This document shows positions 29,464-39,639 of a stretch of 64,000 bases of DNA, piece by piece. Source of the stretch: Rahnella bonaserana (GTDB lineage: Bacteria > Pseudomonadota > Gammaproteobacteria > Enterobacterales > Enterobacteriaceae). The position numbers and the translations under genes are program-made. The first letter of the stretch is position 1, and each line of letters opens with the position of its first letter. The stretch lies in contig NZ_JAFMOW010000064.1 in the NCBI RefSeq assembly GCF_019049675.1, positions 248,001 to 312,000 of the forward strand. Direction: 5' to 3'. Under the pieces are notes generated by a model that was not told the DNA's origin, made no database searches, and saw only the letters and a list, made by a program, of their open reading frames with translations.

Positions 29464-29652
29464 GAAACTACCTTTCGTAAATTCAATTTAAGGGATGACA
29501 CTACAGGAATCAAACCGTAAAAAATAGGCACTTAGAATGCATAAATGGGTAACAAAATTCTGAAAATTCATTCTCTTACGACATTCGCTAATTGCACCGA
29601 TGGGGGGATGGGCATAACGTGGGACTCCCTTTCGTTAACGAGAATTATAACA

Positions 29653-30138
29653 ATGCCAATACCTGCTTATATGTGGCTCTATGATGATGCCGGTTCCGCT
29701 ATTAAAGGTTCATCAGATGTTGCAGGGCGTGAAGGAAGTATTGAGATCATCGGTTTCAGCCACGGTCTGAATATTCCGGTTGATGGTCGCACTGGCAGCA
29801 TTACCGGAACAAGAACTCATTCGCCAATGATGTTTGAAAAGGAATTCGATTCGTCGAGTCCTTATTTGTATAAGGCTGTCGCTAAAGGGCAAACATTAAA
29901 ATCTGCTGAGATCCGCTGGTATCGCATTAATGATGCCGGACGCGAAGAGGTTTATTTTATTATGACGATAGAAGGTGTGAAGATTACTGGTGTAAATCCG
30001 GGAATGCCGAACGTTAAAATATCTGGCAACTCGCAGATTAATCACATGGAGTCATTGTCAATGATGTACAGCAAAATCACCTGGCACTGCATTGACGGCA
30101 ATATTAAATACACCGATGAATGGAACGAACGTTCATAA
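29653..30138 (+). CDS. hcp: Hcp-family type VI secretion tube protein
   Basis: A 161-residue Hcp, the ring-forming tube subunit that also carries small effectors. The frame is open from 29545, but MPIPAYMWLYDDAGSAIKGS at 29653 is the standard Hcp start. Further marks are REGSIEIIGFSHGL, TGTRTHSPMMFEKEFDSSSP and the IRWYRINDAGREEVYFIMT strand pair. No other structural T6SS gene is nearby, so this is an auxiliary hcp, probably serving the divergent Tlde1-like effector through the main system elsewhere. Confidence 0.9.
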   Translation: MPIPAYMWLYDDAGSAIKGSSDVAGREGSIEIIGFSHGLNIPVDGRTGSITGTRTHSPMMFEKEFDSSSPYLYKAVAKGQTLKSAEIRWYRINDAGREEVYFIMTIEGVKITGVNPGMPNVKISGNSQINHMESLSMMYSKITWHCIDGNIKYTDEWNERS

Positions 30139-30170
30139 GAAAATGGGGGGCTCTCCCCATTTTCACTTAT
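30139..30170 (+). terminator. Intrinsic terminator of hcp
   Basis: A 10-bp stem (30139-30148 with 30155-30164) begins directly after the hcp stop codon; the right arm ends in TTTTC. Confidence 0.8.
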
Positions 30171-30472
30171 CGTTAAAAAATTTACATGTACGCCAGGGAA
30201 ATTTACCTAATCCAATCCAAACTTCACCATCGGTTTACTATTGATAAGCATCGACATTATGCCCCTGTGCCCTACGTCTGCAGCGAACTCTCCGTAAGCA
30301 ACTTTGGAAACTAAACCCACGCTATACCATAAAAGAGACTAAGCTCAGGGGAGACGCCCGCCCGGCGACAAATTCGATCTGCCTCCCTGCCCTCTGCCCA
30401 CTACTCTTTTCGTGTGAACTCTTATCGCAGCCCAGGCAACTGCCTTTTCGGGTTCGCGTAAGGTATGTCGAC
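30165..30472. other. Leader region of the cyclic glucan synthase gene
   Basis: No credible gene on either strand. TATACC near 30318 is the best -10-like hexamer, without a well-spaced -35. CGTAAGG near 30456 is the likely ribosome site for the GTG start. Confidence 0.35.
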
Positions 30473-33400
30473 GTGAAAAATGCTGTGATTAACTGGTTTA
30501 AAAGTAAAAGATCACCTCCTGCTCCGGTCATTACCCGACGTCATCGGGCCAGCGCGCTGGAAAATCCCGCGCCTATCCGCGCCGAGCTCTTCTCAGCGGA
30601 TCAAATGGAACGTTTTGGCGGTAAGCTTGCCCTCTCGCATAAGCTTTCCGGTAAGAAACTGCCCTACTACTTACTTAAACGTCTCGACGATAATGAAAAA
30701 GTCCTGACCCGCAGTTGCCTTATCCTCAGTAATGGCGAGAAAGCCAGTATCACGCCCGCCGGAGAATGGCTGCTCGACAACTTTTATCTGATCGAAGAAC
30801 AGATCCGCGTCGTTCGCCAGTTGCTGCCGAAAAACTTCGGCAAAGGCCTGCCCTCACTGGGCGCACCGCATTTTTGCCCGCGCATTTATGACATCGCCAC
30901 CGAAGTCGTCAGCCACAGCGACGGACTCTGGGACATCACCACGCTCACCCGTTTTCTCTCCACCTATCAGAGTGTGCGACCGCTGACGCTCGGCGAGTTA
31001 TGGGCGTTTCCGGGAATGCTGCGCCTGGCGCTGATAGAAAACCTGCGCCGGGTCAGCATAGAAGTGGCAAATGCCCAGCAGGAACGCAATCTGGCCGATT
31101 TTTGGGTCAATAAATTGCAGGACAGCGCCGAGAACGATCCGGCCAGTCAGATCATCGTGATTGCCGATATGGCGCGCAGCAATCCACCGCGCACCAGCGC
31201 GTTTGTCGCCGAACTGGTGCGCCGCCTGCAAGGCCATGGTTCAATACTGGCGCTGCCGCTGACCTGGGTAGAGCAGCGTCTCAGTGAAGTCGGCCTGACG
31301 CAGCGGGAAGTGATCGACAAATTTAATCAGCAACTGGCGGCCAACCAGCTTTCAGTCAGCAACAGCATTATGGGATTACGTCAGCTGACCGAAATGGACT
31401 GGGCGGATTTCGCTGAAAATCTCAGCGTGGTGGAGAAGATTCTGCATGAAGATCCCGCTGGCATTTACGCCTCCATGCACTTCGATACCCGTGACAATTA
31501 CCGCCATCAGATTGAACGCCTTTCGCGAAATTCCCGCCACGATGAAGCCTTTGTTGCCAGCCGCGCGGTTGCCTTAGCGCAACAGACCAGCGGTGCCGTC
31601 CAGCAACGTCATGTGGGATATTACCTGATCGATGCCGGTCGCAAGGCGCTCGAAAAAGACCTGAATGTCAGATTCTCATGGGTAACGCGCATGCGTGGCC
31701 GTCTCAACCAGACGCCGCTGCTCTCGTGGCTGGGAAGCCTGTTGCTGCTGACCACCGCCGTCACCGCTGATGCGCTCTACCGTTCCGCCCATACGCCCAT
31801 GCACTGGTTATGGTGGAGTTTGTTGGTGCCGGTGGTGCTGGTCGCCAGCCAGTTCGCGCTCAATCTGCTCAGCGAAATCACCACCCGCAGCCGGACGCCG
31901 CAACCGCTGCCGCGCCTCGAATATGCCGGTGGCATTCCCGCATCGGCCAGCACGCTGGTGGTGATCCCTTGTCTGCTCGGCAGCCGAAAAAATATCGAGG
32001 CGCTGATCAGCAGTCTTGAAGTTTGTTATCTCGGCAACGTGTTACCTAACCTGAATTTCGCGCTGCTCAGTGATTTTCATGACAGCGTAAATCCGCAGAA
32101 TGCGGATAACGATGCCCTGCTGGCCTTTGCCGTGCAGCAAATTCAGGTGCTGAACCGCCGTTATCCCTCTGCGCAGGGCGCACTGTTTACGCTGTTGCAC
32201 CGCGACAGCGAACTCAATGAGAAACAAGGCGTATGGATGGGGTATGAGCGTAAGCGCGGCAAACTGAATGCGCTTAACCGCTGGCTGCGCGATGAAGGTG
32301 AGCCGTTCTCGCTGACCGAAGGCAGAACGCAGGCGCATCTGCGTCAGGTGAAATACGTTATCACTCTCGACAGCGATACCGTGCTGCCGCGGGCCACCGC
32401 TCATCAGCTGATCGCGGCAATGGCGCATCCGCTCAATCATCCTGTGTATGACGAACAGCGTCATCGGGTGGTGTCCGGTTACGCCATTCTCCAGCCACGG
32501 CTGGCGGAGGAAATCCCGGAAAACGGTCAGGGGCGCTACGCCGCTTTATGCAGCAGCGTGCCGGGCAACGATCCTTATTCGTCGATGTCTTCCGACATCT
32601 ATCAGGATCTATTCGGGGAAGGCTCTTTTGTCGGTAAAGGTATTTACGACGTCGATATGTTCATCCGCGCCACGGACAATACCTGCCCGGAAAATCTGGT
32701 GCTCAGCCACGACCTGCTGGAAGGCTGTTACGCGCGCTCGGGTATGCTCAGCGATGTGGTGCTTTACGAGCAATATCCCGATCATTATCTGGCAGACGTA
32801 GCGCGTAAAACCCGCTGGATCCGTGGCGACTGGCAGTTGCTTAACTGGCTGGGGTTTTATGTCACGCAGGAAGATGGGACGCGTTGCCGTAATCCGCTGA
32901 CCACGCTTTCCCGCTGGAAACTGTTCGATAACCTGCGCCGCAGTCTGGTCGCGCCAGCCCTGCTGGTTCTGATCTTCACCACGCTGCTGGTGGTGCCGGA
33001 CAAACTTTACTGGCTCGGTTTTATTACCGTGATGCTGCTGTTCCCGGCGCTGGTGGCGCTGGTGTTAGACCTGCTGAATAAAGGGCCACGACGGGCGCTG
33101 GTTCCGCATCTGAAAAGTGTGGCATCGGCCACCGTCAGCCGGATTTCCCGCGTGTTGCTTAATCTGATGACGTTGCCGCACGAAGCCGTTTATTCGGTGC
33201 AGGCGATTTTGCTGACACTGTGGCGACTCAGCGTCAGCCATCGCAAGTTACATGAGTGGGCGAGCGTCAATATCAGCGCGAAATCCCGTGCGCATTCGCC
33301 GGGATATTTCTACCGCCGCATGTGGGCTAATCCGCTGGCGGGTGTGGCGGTCATTTTGCTGGCCGCACAGGCGCATCCACCGCTGCTGGGCTTTGCCGTT

Positions 33401-36400
33401 CCGCTTGGCGTGCTGTGGTTTATCGCGCCGCGTATTCTGTGCTGGCTGAGTCAGCCCGCCCGCCGCCAGGCACCCGATCTGGACGCCCGGCAACAGATTT
33501 ACCTGCGTCAGGCTGCCCGCCAGACCTGGTCCTTCTTTGAAGTCTTCGTTAACGAAACTGAAAACTGGCTGCCACCGGATAACTTCCAGGAAATCCCCCA
33601 GCCGGTGATTGCCCACCGCACCTCGCCGACCAACATCGGGCTGTCTCTGCTGGCCAATATTACCGCGTGGGATTTTGGTTATCTCACGCAGGGCGAAGTG
33701 CTGGAACGCACTATGCTGACGCTGGATACGCTGGATAAACTCGAGCATTATCGCGGGCATTTATATAACTGGTATGACACACGCACGCTCCAGCCGCTCA
33801 ATCCGCGCTACATTTCCAGTGTAGACAGCGGCAATCTGGCCGGGCATTTACTGACGCTGAGCACCGGCTTGCGTCTGTGGCGTACGCAGTCCGCCGTCAA
33901 TCTTCCGGCGTGGCTAAAAGGGCTGGAAGATACGCTGAATATGGCGGAAAGTCCGGCAGATGCGCCGCTGGTGGCAAAGCTTCGCGAAAGTCTGAAACAG
34001 GCTGCTGGCGAAAAACCACAGCAGTGTATTTTAAGCCTGTGCGAGATGCGTGCGCTTATCGCTGCCACAGCAGAAGGCTGGCTGCAACGGCTGGCGCAGC
34101 AACTTGATGCCGGTCTGCAGGCGTGGTCAGATTTTTACGCCGGGTTGTCACCGGAGGCGCAAAACGCACCGCTGCCTTCGCTGCAATGGCTGGCGCAGCA
34201 GGATGCACGTACAGCGCCTGCGCTTTCCCGCGCTATCGGGCTGGCGCGGCAGCGTCTGGACATTATCGGCGAGCTGGAACAGCGCCTTAACGACCATGCG
34301 CGGATGGATTTCCGCTTCCTGTACGACAAAAATACCCATCTGCTGACCGTCGGATATAACTGCGACGCACACAAACTGGACAGCGGGAAATACGATCTGC
34401 TGCCTTCTGAAATCCGTCTGACCAACTACGTCACCATCGCCACCAATCAGCTGCCGCAAAAAAGCTGGTTTGCGCTCGGACGCCTGTTCACCGTGATCGA
34501 CAAACAGCCGTCGCTGATGTCGTGGAGCGGGTCGATGTTTGAATACCTGATGCCACAACTGGTGATGCCGGCCTATCCGGACACCCTGCTGGTGCAGATG
34601 TGTCAGACCGCCGTTGACCGGCAAATCGCCTGGGGTAAGGAAAACAGCGTGCCGTGGGGGATTTCTGAATCCGCTTATGCGGCATTTGACCTCAATCAGA
34701 ATTATCAGTATCACGCCTTCGGTGTGCCCGGTCTGGGCCTGAAGCGCGGTCTTGGTGAAGACATGGTGGTCGCGCCTTATGCCACCATGATGGCGCTGAT
34801 GATCCGCCCGCAGGAAGCCTGTCTCAATCTCAACGTACTGGAACATTGCGGTGCGCGTGGCGAATATGGCTTTTACGACGCGCTGGATTACAGCCCGTCG
34901 CGTCTGATCCGCGGCCAGATTTACATCGTGGTGCGCTCTTACATGGCTCACCATCAGGGAATGGGTTTCCTGGCGCTGGGCAATGTGCTGCTGGGCGCGC
35001 CGATGACCGCACGCTTCGCCGCCAATGCCGCGTTCCAGTCGGCACGCCTGTTGTTGCAGGAACGGGTGCCGGATGCCGTCGAGCTTTACAGCCCGCGTCG
35101 CCACTTTGAGTCTCATGACAACACGCTGCAAAAAGTGAACATTGAGTTGCGCGAATTCACCGACACCAGCAGTGCCTCGCCGGAAATTCAGCTGCTGTCT
35201 AACACGAATTACCATCTGATGGTGACGCAGGCCGGTGGCAGCGTCAGCCGCTGGAAAGACCTGACGCTGACCCGCTGGCGGGAAGATGCAACGCGCGATA
35301 ACCGCGGGATTTTCTGCTATCTCAGCGATCCGGAGTCCGGCGCGGTCTACAGCAATACCTGGCAACCGCTCGGTAAACAGAAAGGCACCTATCACGCGGT
35401 GCTAAACGATTTCGGTGCGGAATTCAAACGCACACAGGGTTCGCTGACCATGCAAACCCACATCGTGGTCTCGCCGGAGGATGACGTCGAAATCCGCCGC
35501 ATGACGGTTACGCATCATGGCCGCCGTCCGCGTGAACTGGAAATCACCACCTATGCCGAAGTGGTACTGGCGCCAGCTGCCAATGACACCGCGCATCCGG
35601 CCTTCAGTAATCTGTTTGTACAGACCGAACTGGTGCCCGCACAGGAAGGGATTTTGTGCCACCGCCGTCCGCGCGAACCGGAAGAACAGTGTCCGTGGAT
35701 GTTCCATATGATGGCGATCCACGGCTCTTTCGAACGCGAAACGTCGTTCGAAACCGACCGGTCGGCCTTTATCGGACGCGGCAATACCGCGGCCAGCCCG
35801 CAGGCCTTGCGTCAGGGCGGATCGCTCACTAACAGCGCCGGTGCGGTGCTGGATCCGGTGATGGCCATCCGCCAGCGCATTACCCTGAAACCGGGCGTGC
35901 CGGTGATTATCGATATGGTGTACGGCATTTCCGACACACGGCTGCAAAGCCTGATGCTGCTGGAAAAATACCGTGACCATCATATTGCTGATCGAGTATT
36001 CGAAATCGCCTGGTCGCACAGTCAGGTGGTACTGCGCCAGCTGAATGCCACCGAAGATGACGCGGGATTGTATAACCGCCTGGCCGGTGCGCTGGTTTTC
36101 GCCAGTCAGGAACTGCGCGGCGATGCACAGACCGTGGCCGCCAACCGCCGCGGGCAATCCGGGCTGTGGGGACAATCGCTTTCCGGCGATCTGCCGATCG
36201 TGCTGCTCACCCTGACCAGCGATGAAAATATCGGGCTGGTAACGCAACTTATCCGCGCGCACAACTACTGGCGTCTCAAAGGGCTGAAGGTCGATCTGGT
36301 GTTGTTATGCAATGACTCCGGCGGCTATCAGCAGGCGTTGCAAAATCAGATCCTCAGCCTGGTCGCTTCCGGCGCGGGCTCCAGTCAGACCGATATTCCG

Positions 36401-39007
36401 GGGGGAATTTTTGTCCGCAATGGCGAACAACTGACGCAGGAAGACCGCACGCTGCTGATGAGTGTGGCGCGCGTGGTGATCGACGACCGCCGCGGCTCAC
36501 TTGCCGATCAGCTCAATCTGCGAATGCAATTGCCACACGTCTCACTGCCTGCCCTGTTGCCGGTACGCACGGTCACCGACAATACGCCGGTTGCTGCACC
36601 GCCGCGCGACCTGAGTTGTTTCAACGGGCTGGGTGGTTTCTCGCCGGACGGACGTGAATATCAGATTGTGCTCAACGAAGGCCAGAACACGCCTGCGCCG
36701 TGGTCCAACGTGCTGGCGAATGCCGGTTTCGGGACGGTGATTTCAGAAAGCGGACAGGCCTATACGTGGTTTGAAAATGCCCACGAATACCGCCTGACGC
36801 CGTGGGAAAACGATCCGGTCAGCGACAGCTCGGGCGAAGCATTCTATCTGCGCGATGAGGAAACCGGCAGCGTCTGGTCACCGGCACCGTTACCGGTACG
36901 TGACAACGGCGGCTATGTGACACGCCACGGCTTCGGCTACAGCGTATTCGAGCACACCGGACACGGGATCAGCAGCGAAATGACGGTATTAGTGGCGGAG
37001 CATGCGCCGGTGAAACTGATTATGCTGACGCTGACCAACCTTTCCGGGCGGCCACGCAGGCTCTCAGTGACCGGTTACGCCGAATGGGTAATGGCGGATT
37101 TACGCGCCAAATCAGCCATGCATATCGTCACCTCAGCGGCACACGTGGCTCAGGGTTGCGGAGTGCTGGCGACCAACCATTACACCAGTAACGGCTCCCC
37201 GCGCACCGCCTTCTTCGCCGTAACCGGCGCGCACTGTTCGGTGAGCGGCGATCGTCGTGAGTTCCTCGGTCGCACAGGTTCAGCAGCCGCGCCCGCGGCT
37301 ATGAAAAATCAGCGGCTGTCGGATAAAACCGGCGCAATGCTCGATCCGTGCGGTGCGGTTCAGTCCGCGACCACGCTCATCGACGGCGATCAGCGCACCT
37401 TTATTTTCGCCCTCGGTCTGGGGCAAAACGCCGGTGAGGCCGAAGCCTTAATCCATCAGTTCTTCCAGGAAGGCGCTGCGCAGGCCGAACTGGACAGAAT
37501 TCATCACCACTGGCATCAGGTGCTGGATAAAATTCAGATAACGACGCCGGACAAATCTGTCGATCTGCTGACTAACGGCTGGCTGATTTATCAGACCCTT
37601 GCCAGCCGGATCCTTGCGCGCAGCGGTTATTACCAGTCCGGCGGCGCGTTTGGTTTCCGCGATCAGTTGCAGGATACGCTGGCGCTGACTCACGCCGCAC
37701 CGGAACGTATGCGCGAGCAGATCCTGCTGTGTGCGTCACGGCAGTTCATTGAAGGCGACGTTCAGCACTGGTGGCATCCGCCAACCGGTAATGGCGTGCG
37801 CACCCGCTGTTCCGATGACTATTTGTGGCTGCCGCTGGCGATCAGTCATTACATCGCGGTAACCGGCGACCACGCGATTGCAGAAGAACAGGTGCCCTAT
37901 CTTGAGGCACGCTTGCTGGCTCCGGGCGAAGAGTCTTTCTACGAACAACCGGTGGTCAGCGGAACCCGCGAAAGCCTGTGGCAGCACGGCATACGCGCGC
38001 TGAAACATGGCCTGCAAATGGGCGGGCATGGCCTCCCGCTGATGGGCGCGGGCGACTGGAACGACGGCATGAATCTGGTCGGTCTGGGCGGACGCGGGGA
38101 AAGCGTCTGGCTGGGCTTCTTCCTGTATGACGTGCTGCAACGCTACGGCGAACTGGCGGAAATCCGTCAGGACGCGGCCACCGCCACGTTGTGCCGCGAA
38201 CAGTCGGCGAAGCTGAAACAAAATCTCAACGATCATGCCTGGGACGGCGAATGGTATCTGCGCGGTTATTTCGACAGCGGTGAAACGCTCGGTTCGCACG
38301 TCAATGCGGAATGTCAGATAGACGCCATTGCCCAGAGCTGGTCAGTGCTTTCCGGCGCAGGCACGCCGGAACGTACCGCCAGCGCCATGCAGTCGGTGGA
38401 CAAATATCTGGTGGACAGTGACGCGGGCCTCATCAAACTGCTGACGCCGCCTTTCGACGGCAACGGGCCGAATCCGGGATACATTCGCGGTTATCTGCCG
38501 GGCGTACGCGAGAACGGCGGGCAATACACGCACGGGGCCATCTGGGCGGTGATGGCGTTCGCCAGACAGGGCAACACCGAACGCGCGTGGCAATTGATGT
38601 CGATGATTAACCCGGTCAATCATAGTCTGACGCCGGAGGCGGTCAGCCGTTACAAAGCCGAACCTTACGTGATTTCCGCCGATATTTACTCGGTAGATCC
38701 GCACAGCGGGCGCGGCGGCTGGAGCTGGTACACCGGCTCCGCTGGCTGGACATATCGCCTGATCACCGAATCCCTGCTCGGTATCACCCGTCACGGCGAC
38801 GCCATTTCGATCCACAGCCAACTTCCGCAGGACTGGCCGGAAATCACCGTCACCTACCAGCAGGGCAGCAGCCGTTATCTGATCACCGTCCGCCGCAGTA
38901 CCGGAGAATATGGCGTCACGCTGGACGGTACTCCACTTGCCGGTGACAAGATCCCACTCAACGATGATGGCGTTGAACACAGGGTGGAGGTTGAATTGGG
39001 AGAGTAA
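30473..39007 (+). CDS. Cyclic beta-1,2-glucan synthase (NdvB/ChvB type)
   Basis: A 2844-residue inner-membrane enzyme, the same size as rhizobial NdvB/ChvB. It should polymerise UDP-glucose, tune chain length and cyclise the product as a periplasmic glucan. Order: N-terminal cytosolic region; helices at about 412-470; GT84 glucosyltransferase with LDSDTVLPRATA near 631 and TRWIRGDWQL near 779; helices at about 823-870 and 950-990; a middle glucoamylase-like part (IGLSLLANITAWDFGYL); then two GH94-like beta-sandwich repeats and the (alpha/alpha)6 barrel with the general-acid Asp in MGAGDWNDGMN near 2528. It starts with GTG because the nearby ATG at 30465 hits a stop at once. Monocistronic, with a terminator. 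Confidence 0.9.
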   Translation: MKNAVINWFKSKRSPPAPVITRRHRASALENPAPIRAELFSADQMERFGGKLALSHKLSGKKLPYYLLKRLDDNEKVLTRSCLILSNGEKASITPAGEWLLDNFYLIEEQIRVVRQLLPKNFGKGLPSLGAPHFCPRIYDIATEVVSHSDGLWDITTLTRFLSTYQSVRPLTLGELWAFPGMLRLALIENLRRVSIEVANAQQERNLADFWVNKLQDSAENDPASQIIVIADMARSNPPRTSAFVAELVRRLQGHGSILALPLTWVEQRLSEVGLTQREVIDKFNQQLAANQLSVSNSIMGLRQLTEMDWADFAENLSVVEKILHEDPAGIYASMHFDTRDNYRHQIERLSRNSRHDEAFVASRAVALAQQTSGAVQQRHVGYYLIDAGRKALEKDLNVRFSWVTRMRGRLNQTPLLSWLGSLLLLTTAVTADALYRSAHTPMHWLWWSLLVPVVLVASQFALNLLSEITTRSRTPQPLPRLEYAGGIPASASTLVVIPCLLGSRKNIEALISSLEVCYLGNVLPNLNFALLSDFHDSVNPQNADNDALLAFAVQQIQVLNRRYPSAQGALFTLLHRDSELNEKQGVWMGYERKRGKLNALNRWLRDEGEPFSLTEGRTQAHLRQVKYVITLDSDTVLPRATAHQLIAAMAHPLNHPVYDEQRHRVVSGYAILQPRLAEEIPENGQGRYAALCSSVPGNDPYSSMSSDIYQDLFGEGSFVGKGIYDVDMFIRATDNTCPENLVLSHDLLEGCYARSGMLSDVVLYEQYPDHYLADVARKTRWIRGDWQLLNWLGFYVTQEDGTRCRNPLTTLSRWKLFDNLRRSLVAPALLVLIFTTLLVVPDKLYWLGFITVMLLFPALVALVLDLLNKGPRRALVPHLKSVASATVSRISRVLLNLMTLPHEAVYSVQAILLTLWRLSVSHRKLHEWASVNISAKSRAHSPGYFYRRMWANPLAGVAVILLAAQAHPPLLGFAVPLGVLWFIAPRILCWLSQPARRQAPDLDARQQIYLRQAARQTWSFFEVFVNETENWLPPDNFQEIPQPVIAHRTSPTNIGLSLLANITAWDFGYLTQGEVLERTMLTLDTLDKLEHYRGHLYNWYDTRTLQPLNPRYISSVDSGNLAGHLLTLSTGLRLWRTQSAVNLPAWLKGLEDTLNMAESPADAPLVAKLRESLKQAAGEKPQQCILSLCEMRALIAATAEGWLQRLAQQLDAGLQAWSDFYAGLSPEAQNAPLPSLQWLAQQDARTAPALSRAIGLARQRLDIIGELEQRLNDHARMDFRFLYDKNTHLLTVGYNCDAHKLDSGKYDLLPSEIRLTNYVTIATNQLPQKSWFALGRLFTVIDKQPSLMSWSGSMFEYLMPQLVMPAYPDTLLVQMCQTAVDRQIAWGKENSVPWGISESAYAAFDLNQNYQYHAFGVPGLGLKRGLGEDMVVAPYATMMALMIRPQEACLNLNVLEHCGARGEYGFYDALDYSPSRLIRGQIYIVVRSYMAHHQGMGFLALGNVLLGAPMTARFAANAAFQSARLLLQERVPDAVELYSPRRHFESHDNTLQKVNIELREFTDTSSASPEIQLLSNTNYHLMVTQAGGSVSRWKDLTLTRWREDATRDNRGIFCYLSDPESGAVYSNTWQPLGKQKGTYHAVLNDFGAEFKRTQGSLTMQTHIVVSPEDDVEIRRMTVTHHGRRPRELEITTYAEVVLAPAANDTAHPAFSNLFVQTELVPAQEGILCHRRPREPEEQCPWMFHMMAIHGSFERETSFETDRSAFIGRGNTAASPQALRQGGSLTNSAGAVLDPVMAIRQRITLKPGVPVIIDMVYGISDTRLQSLMLLEKYRDHHIADRVFEIAWSHSQVVLRQLNATEDDAGLYNRLAGALVFASQELRGDAQTVAANRRGQSGLWGQSLSGDLPIVLLTLTSDENIGLVTQLIRAHNYWRLKGLKVDLVLLCNDSGGYQQALQNQILSLVASGAGSSQTDIPGGIFVRNGEQLTQEDRTLLMSVARVVIDDRRGSLADQLNLRMQLPHVSLPALLPVRTVTDNTPVAAPPRDLSCFNGLGGFSPDGREYQIVLNEGQNTPAPWSNVLANAGFGTVISESGQAYTWFENAHEYRLTPWENDPVSDSSGEAFYLRDEETGSVWSPAPLPVRDNGGYVTRHGFGYSVFEHTGHGISSEMTVLVAEHAPVKLIMLTLTNLSGRPRRLSVTGYAEWVMADLRAKSAMHIVTSAAHVAQGCGVLATNHYTSNGSPRTAFFAVTGAHCSVSGDRREFLGRTGSAAAPAAMKNQRLSDKTGAMLDPCGAVQSATTLIDGDQRTFIFALGLGQNAGEAEALIHQFFQEGAAQAELDRIHHHWHQVLDKIQITTPDKSVDLLTNGWLIYQTLASRILARSGYYQSGGAFGFRDQLQDTLALTHAAPERMREQILLCASRQFIEGDVQHWWHPPTGNGVRTRCSDDYLWLPLAISHYIAVTGDHAIAEEQVPYLEARLLAPGEESFYEQPVVSGTRESLWQHGIRALKHGLQMGGHGLPLMGAGDWNDGMNLVGLGGRGESVWLGFFLYDVLQRYGELAEIRQDAATATLCREQSAKLKQNLNDHAWDGEWYLRGYFDSGETLGSHVNAECQIDAIAQSWSVLSGAGTPERTASAMQSVDKYLVDSDAGLIKLLTPPFDGNGPNPGYIRGYLPGVRENGGQYTHGAIWAVMAFARQGNTERAWQLMSMINPVNHSLTPEAVSRYKAEPYVISADIYSVDPHSGRGGWSWYTGSAGWTYRLITESLLGITRHGDAISIHSQLPQDWPEITVTYQQGSSRYLITVRRSTGEYGVTLDGTPLAGDKIPLNDDGVEHRVEVELGE

Positions 39008-39021
39008 TACCGCTGCCTCTC

Positions 39022-39050
39022 AAAGCCCCGCCCTGCGGGGCTTTTCTTTT
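39022..39050 (+). terminator. Intrinsic terminator of the glucan synthase gene
   Basis: AAAGCCCCG (39022-39030) and CGGGGCTTT (39036-39044) with a five-base loop, followed by a T-rich tract. Confidence 0.9.
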
Positions 39051-39133
39051 TTGCACAAAAGCTAATCCAATAAACGCAATCGTCCGTCCGACACTGGGCT
39101 GATAAGTTGATGAAAAACCCTGAGGAAATCATC

Positions 39134-39499
39134 ATGAGTTCACTCCCTGTTGCAGTTGTCACCGGCGGTACCAGCGGTATCGGACTGGCGGTTGTTCATA
39201 ATCTGGCGTGAGATCATCGCGTTTATGCGCTCGGGCGTAATAAAGACAGCCTGGTTGCGCTGCGACAGGAGGAAAGCGAACACGGCGTGCGTGTTTCCAC
39301 CGTCGCGCCCGGCCCGACAGATACGCCGATGAATCGCAAAACTCGCGAAAGTCAGGGCAACGTTGAAGCCATCGACCCGCGCGAATACAGCACGCCAGAA
39401 TCAGTGGCTGCGGCAGTACGTCTGGTGATCGACGCCAGTGACGACACGCAAATTACCGATATTGCGGTCAGACCGAGGCGGGATAAGGCGAAGCGCTGA
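39134..39499 (+). pseudogene. Short-chain dehydrogenase remnant
   Basis: The ATG at 39134 opens a normal SDR N-terminus with the NADP-binding TGGTSGIG motif, then meets an in-frame TGA at 39209. The same frame continues with HRVYALGRNKDSLVALRQEE, as in intact SDRs, and jumps to VRVSTVAPGPTDTPMN, which belongs after the catalytic region. About 110 residues, including the Ser-Tyr-Lys active site, are missing. Since stop and deletion are both in frame, this is a decaying gene rather than a sequencing slip. Confidence 0.85.
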
Positions 39500-39573
39500 A
39501 CTGCTTCTTCTCGCCCTCCCTTACTTTTCTAAACTTGATACAGATCATCACAAACGCGTTTTGAGTTTGATCG

Positions 39574-39589
39574 AATGATAATCATTATC
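39574..39589 (+). promoter_or_regulatory. Fur box of the hutW operon
   Basis: AATGATAATCATTATC is a near-perfect core of the 19-base Fur consensus, 50 bases before hutW. Iron repression of the haem-degradation operon is expected. Confidence 0.9.
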
Positions 39590-39639
39590 GTTTAATGCCA
39601 GCAAATGAATGATGATTTCTTCAGGAGAAGACAAACTCA

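Noticed and set aside
34148-35395. 415-codon frame antisense to the glucan synthase
   Set aside because: Shadow of a strongly coding, GC-rich gene; low-complexity Gln/His/Arg content.
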